Shown here piece by piece: positions 56,849 to 64,000 of a stretch of 64,000 bases of DNA (position 1 is its first letter; each line of letters starts with the position of its first letter). The translations under genes and the position numbers were made by a program. A model generated the notes under the pieces. It was not told the DNA's origin and did not search any database. It worked only from the letters and a program-made list of their open reading frames with translations. Origin of the DNA: Actinomycetota bacterium (lineage in GTDB: Bacteria > Actinomycetota > UBA4738 > HRBIN12); the NCBI GenBank assembly GCA_026003015.1, contig BPGL01000004.1:60270-124269 (forward strand). Direction: 5' to 3'.

Positions 56849-58024
56849 ATGACGACGACCTACGTCGCCGACGTCACCGTGTTCGACGGGCGGCGCGTCC
56901 GTCGGCGCCAAGGGGTGCTCATCGACGGCGACCGGATCGGCTGGGTCGGTCCGCACGCCCGGGCGCCCCGACGGTTCGCGGACGCCGACGAGACGATCGA
57001 GGGCGCCGGACGCACGCTCACGCCGGGGCTGATCGACTGCCACGTGCACCTCAGCTTCGACGGGTCGGCCGACTTCGCCGCCGAGGCGCGCGAGCTCGAC
57101 CCCGCCGTCGGGGCGATCAAGGGGGTGGTCAACGCCCGTCGCCACCTCGCGGCCGGCGTGACGACCGTGCGCGACCTGGGCGGGCTGGGGATCACCCGGC
57201 TCGCCCGCGCCGTCGAACGCGGCGTCGTGGCGGGGCCGAGGATCCTGGCCGCTGGTCGGGCCCTGACCGTCACCGGCGGCCATGGTCACGGCCTCGGGCT
57301 CGCGCGCGAGGTCGACGGCCCGGGCGAGCTCCGTCGAGCGGTGCGGGAGGAGTGCCGTGAGGGAGCGGCCGTGATCAAGCTCATGGCCACCGGCGGTGTC
57401 CTCACCCCGGGGATCGACGCGACGTCGACCGCGTTCACCGACGAGGAGCTGCGCGCCGCGGTCGAGGAGGCCCATGCGCGCGGACGCCGGGTGGCCGCCC
57501 ACGCGATCGGCGCGGCCGGCGTGGAGCGGGCCGTGCGGGCGGGCGTCGACTCCGTCGAGCACTGCGTCCAGGTGACGGACGCCGCGGTGCGGGAGATGGT
57601 GGAGCGGGGGACGTTCCGGTCCCCGACGCTGTCGGCGCTGCTCGGGATCGTTTCGAACGCCGACCGCGTTCCCGCCTACGCGGTGGAGAAGGCCGCGGCG
57701 ATCCTCGACGACGCGCGACGGACGCACCGACGGTGCCTGCGCGCCGGGATCCGCCACGTGTGCGGGACCGACGCCGGAACACCGTTCAACCCGCACGGCA
57801 ACGCGCCGCGCGAGCTCGTCGCCATGGTCGAGTGGGGGATGCGGTCGCTCGACGCGCTCGCCGCGGCGACGGCCAACGGCGCCGAGCTGCTCGGCCTCCC
57901 CGAGATCGGAACGATCGAGGAGGGCAAGCTCGCGGACCTCGTCCTGTACGAGGGCGATCCCGTCGAGGACATCTCCGTCGTGCTGCGCCCGCGCGCCGTG
58001 TGGCGCGCGGTTCCCGAAAACTGA
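56849..58024 (+). CDS. Amidohydrolase family protein (imidazolonepropionase/prolidase-like)
   Basis: LTPGLIDCHVHLSFDGSADF, KLMATGGVLTPG, VAAHAIGAAGVERAVRAGVDSVEH, GTDAGTPFNPHGNAPRELVAMVEWGM. Confidence 0.92.
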   Translation: MTTTYVADVTVFDGRRVRRRQGVLIDGDRIGWVGPHARAPRRFADADETIEGAGRTLTPGLIDCHVHLSFDGSADFAAEARELDPAVGAIKGVVNARRHLAAGVTTVRDLGGLGITRLARAVERGVVAGPRILAAGRALTVTGGHGHGLGLAREVDGPGELRRAVREECREGAAVIKLMATGGVLTPGIDATSTAFTDEELRAAVEEAHARGRRVAAHAIGAAGVERAVRAGVDSVEHCVQVTDAAVREMVERGTFRSPTLSALLGIVSNADRVPAYAVEKAAAILDDARRTHRRCLRAGIRHVCGTDAGTPFNPHGNAPRELVAMVEWGMRSLDALAAATANGAELLGLPEIGTIEEGKLADLVLYEGDPVEDISVVLRPRAVWRAVPEN

Positions 58025-58035
58025 CCTCCTGCGGC

Positions 58036-58494
58036 TCAGCCGCGCGCCACCCGCTCGATCAGCTCGACCCCGCGAGCGACCGCCCCGAGCTCCTCGGGCT
58101 CGAGGTCCCCGAGTCGCTCCGCGAGCGCCCGCGTCCGACGTCGTCGGCTGCGCTCCAGCGTCCGGGCGCCGCGCGGTGTGGCGCGCACCCGGACCCCGCG
58201 GGCGTCGTCGGGATCGGGTTCGCGTCGGACGAGGCCGTCGCGCTCGAGCCCGTCGACGAGCCGTGACATCGTCGGGGCGCTCACCCCCTGGTCGGCGGCG
58301 AGGGCGCCGATCGGCATCGGCCCGTCCTCGACGACCGCGGTGAGGGCGGCGACCCGAGGGGGGGACAGGCCGAGCGCGTCGTCCTCCTCGCGCAGACGAC
58401 GCAACAGGTGCAGGGCCAGGACGTGCAGCCGGTCGGCCACCGCCTCGAGCTCCTGCACCCGTCGCGCTGGGGAAGTCCGCCTCGACGTGGGCAT
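58036..58494 (-). CDS. MarR family transcriptional regulator
   Basis: LSPPRVAALTAVVEDGPMPIGALAADQGVSAPTMSRLVDGLERDGLVRREPDPDDARGVRVRATPRG. Confidence 0.92.
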   Translation of the reverse strand: MPTSRRTSPARRVQELEAVADRLHVLALHLLRRLREEDDALGLSPPRVAALTAVVEDGPMPIGALAADQGVSAPTMSRLVDGLERDGLVRREPDPDDARGVRVRATPRGARTLERSRRRRTRALAERLGDLEPEELGAVARGVELIERVARG

Positions 58495-58502
58495 CGAGTT
58501 AT

Positions 58503-58519
58503 TTGTTTAGGCTATGCAA
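58503..58519. promoter_or_regulatory. Putative MarR operator TTGTTTAG-G-CTATGCAA, 8 bp upstream of the marR start
   Basis: Imperfect palindrome; arms TTGTTTAG and TTGCATAG (reverse complement), 6 of 8 matching; AT-rich in a GC-rich context. Confidence 0.55.
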
Positions 58520-58720
58520 CTCTACCCCCTCGCGCGATCGGCCACAAGCACCCGCCGCCGCCGGGATCGTCGGGCAGGCGAGGAGGGCCACGGGGGAGCA
58601 GGGGGAGGACCGGACGGCCGGAAGCCGCGGCGTGTCGGTGCGCCGCGGTAGCGTGCGGGCCGGTCGGCCGGCGAGATCGCGAGCCGGCCAGATCTGGGCC
58701 GGGCGACGAGAGGAGCGGTG

Positions 58721-59761
58721 ATGGACGACGTGCTGTGGATCGGCGTGGCGGCGGCCTTGCTGGGCGCGGTGGGCGGCGCCGCGCTCGCCACCGCGCTCGC
58801 GCGACGGCCGGCGCAGCCCGACGTCGGCGGGCTCGAGGCCAGGCTCGAGCTGCAGGCCGCCGAGCTCCGTCGGCTCGCCGACGCGGCCGCCCAGCGCGAC
58901 CTGAGCGCCGAGCACCTGCGGGGATCGCTCGAGGCGGCCCGCCGGACCCTCGAGGAGCTGAGCGTCCGCGAGCAGGAACGGCGGGCTCGCGACGACGAGC
59001 ACCGCGACGTGATCCGGCGCCTCACGACTGTGCTCGCAGGAGGGAGCGCGACCGGGCGCGCCGGCGAGCACGTGCTGCGCGAGCACCTGGCCCACCTCCC
59101 GCCGACGATGCTCGAGCAGGGGTTCCGGGTGAACGGCAAGATCGTCGAGTTCGGCCTGCTGCTGCCCGACGGCCGCCGGCTGCCGATCGACTCGAAGTGG
59201 ACGGCCCGGGCCGAGCTCGAGGCCCTGGAGCGGGCCGAGAACCCGGTGGAGCGCGATGCGTGCGCGCGCGCGGTCGAGCGGGCGGTCGTCGTCAGGGCTC
59301 GCGAGGTCGCGCAGTACCTCGACCCCTCGGTCACGGCGCCGGTGGCGATCGCCGCCGTGCCCGACGCCGCCTACGCGGCGCTCAGGCGCGCGCACGCGGA
59401 CGCGTTCGGCAAGGGCGTCGTGATCGTCCCGTACTCCTCGGCGCTGCCGATCGCCCTGTTCCTCTACGCACTCGTGCAGCGCCTCGGGGCGGCCTCCGAC
59501 GTTCAGGCGACCCTGGTCGAGCTCGCGGCGGTGCTCGACGCCCTGGAGACCCTCGTGGAGAACCGGTTCGTGCGGGCGGAGCGGATGTTGGCCGGCGGCG
59601 TGGAGGAGGCGCGCTCGCACCTAGGGCGCGCCCGGGGGTCGATCGCCCGGGCTCGAGCCGCCGATCCTGGGGCCGTGGGGCCCGATGGGGACCCCGTGGT
59701 CCCCGCCGGCCCGACGTCGGCCTTCGACGCCGGGCGCGGCCCGGAGCTCGCGGCCATGTGA
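58721..59761 (+). CDS. rmuC: DNA recombination protein RmuC family
   Basis: GRAGEHVLREHLAHLPPTMLEQGFRVNGKIVEFGLLLPDGRRLPIDSKW, FGKGVVIVPYSSALPIALFLYALVQR. Confidence 0.88.
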   Translation: MDDVLWIGVAAALLGAVGGAALATALARRPAQPDVGGLEARLELQAAELRRLADAAAQRDLSAEHLRGSLEAARRTLEELSVREQERRARDDEHRDVIRRLTTVLAGGSATGRAGEHVLREHLAHLPPTMLEQGFRVNGKIVEFGLLLPDGRRLPIDSKWTARAELEALERAENPVERDACARAVERAVVVRAREVAQYLDPSVTAPVAIAAVPDAAYAALRRAHADAFGKGVVIVPYSSALPIALFLYALVQRLGAASDVQATLVELAAVLDALETLVENRFVRAERMLAGGVEEARSHLGRARGSIARARAADPGAVGPDGDPVVPAGPTSAFDAGRGPELAAM

Positions 59762-59779
59762 CAGATCTATCCAACAACT

Positions 59780-59791
59780 GCATACTTATGC
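59780..59791. promoter_or_regulatory. ARG-box-like palindrome GCATA-CT-TATGC overlapping the presumptive argC -10
   Basis: 5-bp perfect arms, 2-nt centre, ends 4 nt before the argC ATG. Confidence 0.55.
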
Positions 59792-59795
59792 GCAC

Positions 59796-60842
59796 ATGGG
59801 CGAGGTCGTGCGCGCGGCGGTGCTCGGTGCGTCGGGCTATGCGGGCGGTGAGCTCGTGCGGCTGCTGGCCACCCACCCGTCGATCGAGGTCGTCGCCCTC
59901 GGGGGCCACGGGTCGGCGGGCCGTACGCTCGCCGAGGTTCACCCGCACCTCGCCGGCCTGGCTGCGGCCGACCTGCCGCTCGATCCGATCGACGGGGATC
60001 CGCCCGCCGTGGACCTTGCGTTCACGGCCCTTCCCCACGGCGCGAGCGCGCGGGTCGTACCGGGGCTCCTGGACGCGGGGATCCGTGTTGTCGACCTGGG
60101 GGGGGATTTCCGCCTGCCGGCGGAGGACTATCCGACCTGGTACGGGTTCGAGCACCCGGCGCCCGAGCGGCTCCATGAGGCGGTCTACGGGCTGCCCGAG
60201 CTCTTCGGGGACCGCATCGGGGGTGCGGCGCTCGTGGCGAACCCGGGCTGCTACCCGACGCCGACCGTGCTCGGCCTCGCGCCGCTGCTGGCCGCCGGCC
60301 TGATCGAGCCGGAGTCGGTGCGGGTCGACGGCAAGACCGGGCTGTCGGGCGCGGGGCGTGGTGCGAGCGAGGCGCTCTCGTTCAGCGCGAGCGAGGACAG
60401 CGTGCGTCCCTACCGAGCGCCGGGCCACCAGCACACCCCTGAGATGGAGCGGGGCCTCGAGCTCGCGACCGGCCGGCGCGTCCCGATCCTGTTCGTCCCC
60501 CATCTCGTGCCGGCCGTCCGCGGCGTCGTGACCACCGCCTATGCGCGCCTGGCCGGCGGCGCGTCGACGGAGGACCTGACCTCGTGCCTGCGGGCGGCCT
60601 ACGAGGGGCGGCCCTTCGTGCGGGTCCTCGAGGCAGGCGCCATGGTCGATGCGAAGCGCACCCGGGGCTCCAACGTCGTCGAGCTGCAGGCGATCGCCGA
60701 CGCCCGAACGGCCACGGCGGTCGTCGTGGGCGCCCTCGACAACCTCGTCAAGGGCGCCGCCGGTCAAGCGATCCAGAACGCGAACCTGGCGCTCGGGCTG
60801 CCCGAGGCGACCGGTTTGCCGACCGCAGGGGTGTACCCGTGA
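59796..60842 (+). CDS. argC: N-acetyl-gamma-glutamyl-phosphate reductase
   Basis: AAVLGASGYAGGELVRLLATHP, VANPGCYPTPTVLGLAPLLAAGLIEPESVRVDGKTGLSGAGR, GHQHTPEME. Confidence 0.97.
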   Translation: MGEVVRAAVLGASGYAGGELVRLLATHPSIEVVALGGHGSAGRTLAEVHPHLAGLAAADLPLDPIDGDPPAVDLAFTALPHGASARVVPGLLDAGIRVVDLGGDFRLPAEDYPTWYGFEHPAPERLHEAVYGLPELFGDRIGGAALVANPGCYPTPTVLGLAPLLAAGLIEPESVRVDGKTGLSGAGRGASEALSFSASEDSVRPYRAPGHQHTPEMERGLELATGRRVPILFVPHLVPAVRGVVTTAYARLAGGASTEDLTSCLRAAYEGRPFVRVLEAGAMVDAKRTRGSNVVELQAIADARTATAVVVGALDNLVKGAAGQAIQNANLALGLPEATGLPTAGVYP

Positions 60843-62035
60843 TCACGTACCCCTTGGGGTTCGAGGCGGCGGGGATCGCGGCGGGGCTCAAGCCCAGCGG
60901 ACGGGAGGACCTCGCCCTGCTCGTGGCCCCGCCCGGGGCGACGGCGGCCGGGCTGTTCACGACGAACCGCGTCCAGGCCGCTCCCGTGCGGCTCGCGCGC
61001 GAGCGCCTGGGAAGGACCGGGGGCGTCGCGCGCGCGGTGCTCGTGAACAGCGGGCAGGCCAACGCGGGGACCGGCGAGCGCGGTCTCGCCGATGCGGTGG
61101 CCACGACCGATGCCCTGGCGGCGCTCCTCGGCTGCGCCCCCGATGAGGTCCTGCCCTGCTCGACCGGCGTGATCGGGGAGCCCCTGCCGGTCGAGGCGAT
61201 CCGTCGGGCGCTGCCCGCGCTCGTGGCCGCGCGCTCGCCCGAGGGGAGCGCCGCGTTCGCGCGGGCGATCCTCACGACCGACACGGTCGACAAGCAGGCC
61301 GCGGCCGAGGCCGACGGCTACCGCGTCGGGGGGGCGGCGAAGGGCGTCGGGATGGTCGCCCCGCACCTGGCGACGATGCTCGCGTTCGTGACGACCGACG
61401 CGCCGGTGAGCGCCGCCGACCTGTCGGTGCTCGCCGACGAGGCCCTGCGCCCGGCGTTCGAGGCGATCACGGTCGACGGGTGCACGAGCACGAACGACAG
61501 CGTGCTCCTGCTGGCGAGCGGCGCGGCGGACGGTGAGCCGGTCGTCCCCGGCACCCCCGCGTGGGTCGCGCTCGCGGGCGCGTGTCGGCGGGTCGCCGAC
61601 GAGCTCGCCCGCCGACTGATCGCCGACGCGGAGGGCGCCGAGCACGTCCTGATCGTCGACGTCGAGGGCGCGGCCTCCGAGCGCGACGCCGGACGCCTTG
61701 CCCGCGCGGTGGCCGACTCGCCGCTGGTGAAGACGGCGGCGTTCGGGCGGGACCCGAACCCGGGCCGGATCCTGCAGGCGCTCGGCGCCGCCGGCGTCGA
61801 GCTCGACCCGACGTCGATCGACGTGTGGATCGCCGACGTGCGGGTGGTGGAGGCCGGCGTGATCCCGCCCGCGTACTTCGGCGACGACGGCCTGCGGGCG
61901 TCGGCCTCGGCCGCGATGGCCGGTTCCGAGATCCCGGTCCGCGTGCGGGTCGGTGGGGGACCGGGCACGGCGCGGGTCCTGGGGTGCGACCTCACCTACG
62001 GCTACGTCCGGATCAACGGGGAGTACACGACGTGA
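60839..62035 (+). CDS. argJ: Bifunctional glutamate N-acetyltransferase/amino-acid acetyltransferase
   Basis: GFEAAGIAAGLKPSGREDLALLVAP, NSGQANAGTGERG, AAKGVGMVAPHLATMLAFVTTDA, DGCTSTNDSVLLLA; GTGA overlap with argC. Confidence 0.97.
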   Translation: MITYPLGFEAAGIAAGLKPSGREDLALLVAPPGATAAGLFTTNRVQAAPVRLARERLGRTGGVARAVLVNSGQANAGTGERGLADAVATTDALAALLGCAPDEVLPCSTGVIGEPLPVEAIRRALPALVAARSPEGSAAFARAILTTDTVDKQAAAEADGYRVGGAAKGVGMVAPHLATMLAFVTTDAPVSAADLSVLADEALRPAFEAITVDGCTSTNDSVLLLASGAADGEPVVPGTPAWVALAGACRRVADELARRLIADAEGAEHVLIVDVEGAASERDAGRLARAVADSPLVKTAAFGRDPNPGRILQALGAAGVELDPTSIDVWIADVRVVEAGVIPPAYFGDDGLRASASAAMAGSEIPVRVRVGGGPGTARVLGCDLTYGYVRINGEYTT

Positions 62036-62085
62036 AGGGGAGGTCGCCCACGTGACCGGTGAAGGGGAGGTCGCCCGCGTGAGCG
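62032..62085 (+). repeat. 27-bp tandem duplication (GTGAAGGGGAGGTCGCCCrCGTGAsCG)2 carrying RBS and GTG start at the argJ-argB junction
   Basis: Two adjacent copies, 25 of 27 identical. Confidence 0.9.
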
Positions 62086-62965
62086 CGCCGCAGATCCGCC
62101 AACGCACCGTGGCCAAGGCGCGCACGCTGCTCGAAGCGCTCCCGTTCATCGCGCGCCCACCAGGGGCGCACGATCGTCATCAAGTACGGCGGCGCGGCGA
62201 TGGACACCGCCGGCCTGGCGAGTTCCTTCGCCGAGGACGTCGCGCTCGTGCAAAGCGTCGGGATCCGTCCCGTGATCGTGCACGGGGGCGGCCCGGCCGT
62301 CACGCAGCTGTCGGACAGGCTCGGGATCGAAACGACGTTCGTCGACGGCCTGCGCGTCACCGACGCGGCCACGCTCGACGTCGCCACGATGGTGCTCGCC
62401 GGCAAGCTCAACACCGAGGTCGTCGCGACGCTCGTCGCCGGCGGGGTGAACGCGGTCGGGCTCTCGGGCGTCGACGGGCGCCTGCTGCTCGCGCGTCCGA
62501 CGAGCGAGCCGGACCTGGGCTTCGTGGGCGAGGTCGTTCACGTCCGCGTCGACGTGCTGGACACGCTCCTGGGTCGGGGCTTCGTGCCCGTCGTCGCGTC
62601 GATCGCGGTCGACGAGTCGGGGCAGGCCTACAACGTGAACGCCGACGTCGTCGCCGCCGAGCTCGCGATCGCGCTTCGAGCGCAGAAGCTCGTCTACGTG
62701 CTCGACGTCCCCGGCCTGCTCGGTTCCGGGGGCGAGCTGTTGTCGGAGCTGTCGGCCGAGCAGGCTCGCGAGCTGCTCGACCGCCGCGGCGTGATCGAGG
62801 GGGGCATGATCCCGAAGGTCGAGAGCGCCGTGCGGGCCCTCGGCGCGGGCGTGGAACGGGTGCACCTCGTCGACGGCCGGGTCGAGCACGCGGTGGTGCT
62901 CGAGCTGTTCACCCCCCGAGGGGATCGGCACGATGATCGCGCCCGAGGCCGGGAGCGCGCCGTGA
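62052..62965 (+). CDS. argB: Acetylglutamate kinase, interrupted by two apparent +1 frameshifts
   Basis: Reconstructed: QRTVAKARTLLEALPFIAR | HQGRTIVIKYGGAAMDTAGLASSFAEDVALVQSVGIRPVIVHGGGPAV...GVIEGGMIPKVESAVRALGAGVERVHLVDGRVEHAVVLELFTP | EGIGTMIAPEAGSAP*. Confidence 0.9.
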
Positions 62966-64000
62966 TCGACGAGCGCTGGGTCATGCCCGACCTACGCGCG
63001 GCTCCCCGTCACCCTCGTGCGCGGCGAGGGCGCGCGGGTGATCGACGACGAGGGCCGCACCTACCTCGATCTGATCGGTGGCCTCGGCGCGCTCGCGCTC
63101 GGGCACGCGCACCCGCGGTGGGTCGAGGCCGTCGAACGCGCCTCGCGCACGATCGGGCTCACGTCGAACCTCGTGGCCACGCCCGCGCAGGCCGAGCTCG
63201 CCGAGCGTCTCGCCGCCCTGCTGCCGGTGCCCGACGCGCGCGTGTTCTTCTGCAACTCCGGCGCCGAGGCCGTCGAGGCGCTGCTCAAGCTCGTCCGACG
63301 GGCGGGCCTGGTGCGCGGCCGGCCGATCGTCGTCGCCCTCGAGGGGTCGTTCCACGGCCGCACGATCGGGGCCCTCTCGGTCACCGGGCAGCCCGCCAAA
63401 CGGGCCCCGTTCGAGCCCCTCGTCGACCTGGGTCCGGTTCGTGCCGCCGGCCGACCCCGCGGCGCTCGAGGCCGCGCTCGAGCCGGGAGACGTCGCCGCC
63501 GTGCTGCTCGAGCCGGTGCTCGGCGAGGGCGGGGTCGTGCCGCTGGGTCCCGGCTACCTGCGCGCGGTGCGCGAGCGCTGCGCCGAGCACGGGGCGCTGT
63601 TCGCCGTGGACGAGGTGCAGTCCGGGATCGGGCGTTGCGGGAGGTGGCTCGCGATCGAGGAGGCCGGGGTCGCCCCCGACGTCGTCGCGATCGCCAAGGC
63701 GCTCGGCGGCGGCCTGCCGATCGGCGCGCTCGTCGCTCGGGCGGAGCTCTCGTTCGGCCCGGGCGAGCACGCCTCGACGTTCGGCGGCGGCCCGGTACCG
63801 GCGGCGGCGGCCCTGGCGGTTCTGGCCGCGATCGAGGACGAGGCGCTGCTCGAGCGCGTGCGCCGCACCGGCGAGGGTCGTGCGCGAAGCGATCCAGCGC
63901 TCGGTTCCGCCGGGCGCGGTTGCCGAGGTGCGCGGCCGGGGTCTGTTGGTGGGGGTGCGTCTGGCGGCTGGGCTCGACGCCTCTCAGGTGGTGCTCGCGC
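62962..64000 (+). CDS. argD: Acetylornithine aminotransferase, partial, with three apparent +1 frameshifts
   Basis: Reconstructed: VIDERWVMP|TYARLPVTLVRGEGARVIDDEGRTYLDLIGGLGALALGHAHP...FCNSGAEAVEALLKLV...PLVD|WVRFVPPADPAALEAAL...AVDEVQSGIGRCGRW...RRTGE|VVREAIQRSVPPGAVAEVRGRGLLVGVRLA. Confidence 0.9.
   Translation, partial: MIDERWVMPDLRAAPRHPRARRGRAGDRRRGPHLPRSDRWPRRARARARAPAVGRGRRTRLAHDRAHVEPRGHARAGRARRASRRPAAGARRARVLLQLRRRGRRGAAQARPTGGPGARPADRRRPRGVVPRPHDRGPLGHRAARQTGPVRAPRRPGSGSCRRPTPRRSRPRSSRETSPPCCSSRCSARAGSCRWVPATCARCASAAPSTGRCSPWTRCSPGSGVAGGGSRSRRPGSPPTSSRSPRRSAAACRSARSSLGRSSRSARASTPRRSAAARYRRRRPWRFWPRSRTRRCSSACAAPARVVREAIQRSVPPGAVAEVRGRGLLVGVRLAAGLDASQVVLA

Noticed and set aside
58721-59761. 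RmuC, CPBP protease or SPFH/NfeD genes as parts of an anti-phage system
   Set aside because: All are common housekeeping families with no adjacent nuclease, helicase, TIR, toxin or methylase; no defence island context.

Overview
Very GC-rich, densely coding chromosomal segment, most likely from an actinobacterium (inferred from codon usage, GTG starts, F420-type enzymes, PucR, and short or leaderless mRNA starts). I support about 60 protein genes. I saw no rRNA, tRNA, CRISPR array, IS element, integrase or phage module. Main blocks: MgtE-type transporter with a PhoU-like partner; GABA/aldehyde catabolism (gabT, pucR, two aldehyde dehydrogenases); an LLM/ferredoxin/PAS-kinase/FrhB block; transsulfuration (cystathionine gamma-synthase/lyase, DUF429, cystathionine beta-synthase); histidine utilisation (hutI, hutH, hutU); three genes pairing REC domains with EAL, histidine kinase and GGDEF outputs; lgt, mrp and a SufR-like regulator; slipin/NfeD; an ECF sigma/anti-sigma pair; FBPase II beside an AT-hook zinc-ribbon protein; tldD/tldE; and argC-argJ-argB-argD at the right edge. 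No obvious new defence or mobile system is present. The most useful observations are: (1) several single-base frameshifts in argB, argD and one aldehyde dehydrogenase, probably sequence errors; (2) recurrent TANNNT-N6-9-start architecture suggesting leaderless transcription; (3) a probable CTG start for hutU; (4) an ARG-box-like palindrome at the argC start and a 27-bp tandem duplication of the argB start signal; (5) palindromes or inverted repeats next to SufR-like, MarR and ECF regulators; (6) a REC-EAL / REC-HK / REC-GGDDF cluster; (7) DUF429 translationally embedded in a transsulfuration operon; (8) a two-AT-hook zinc-ribbon protein beside a HARE-HTH protein.
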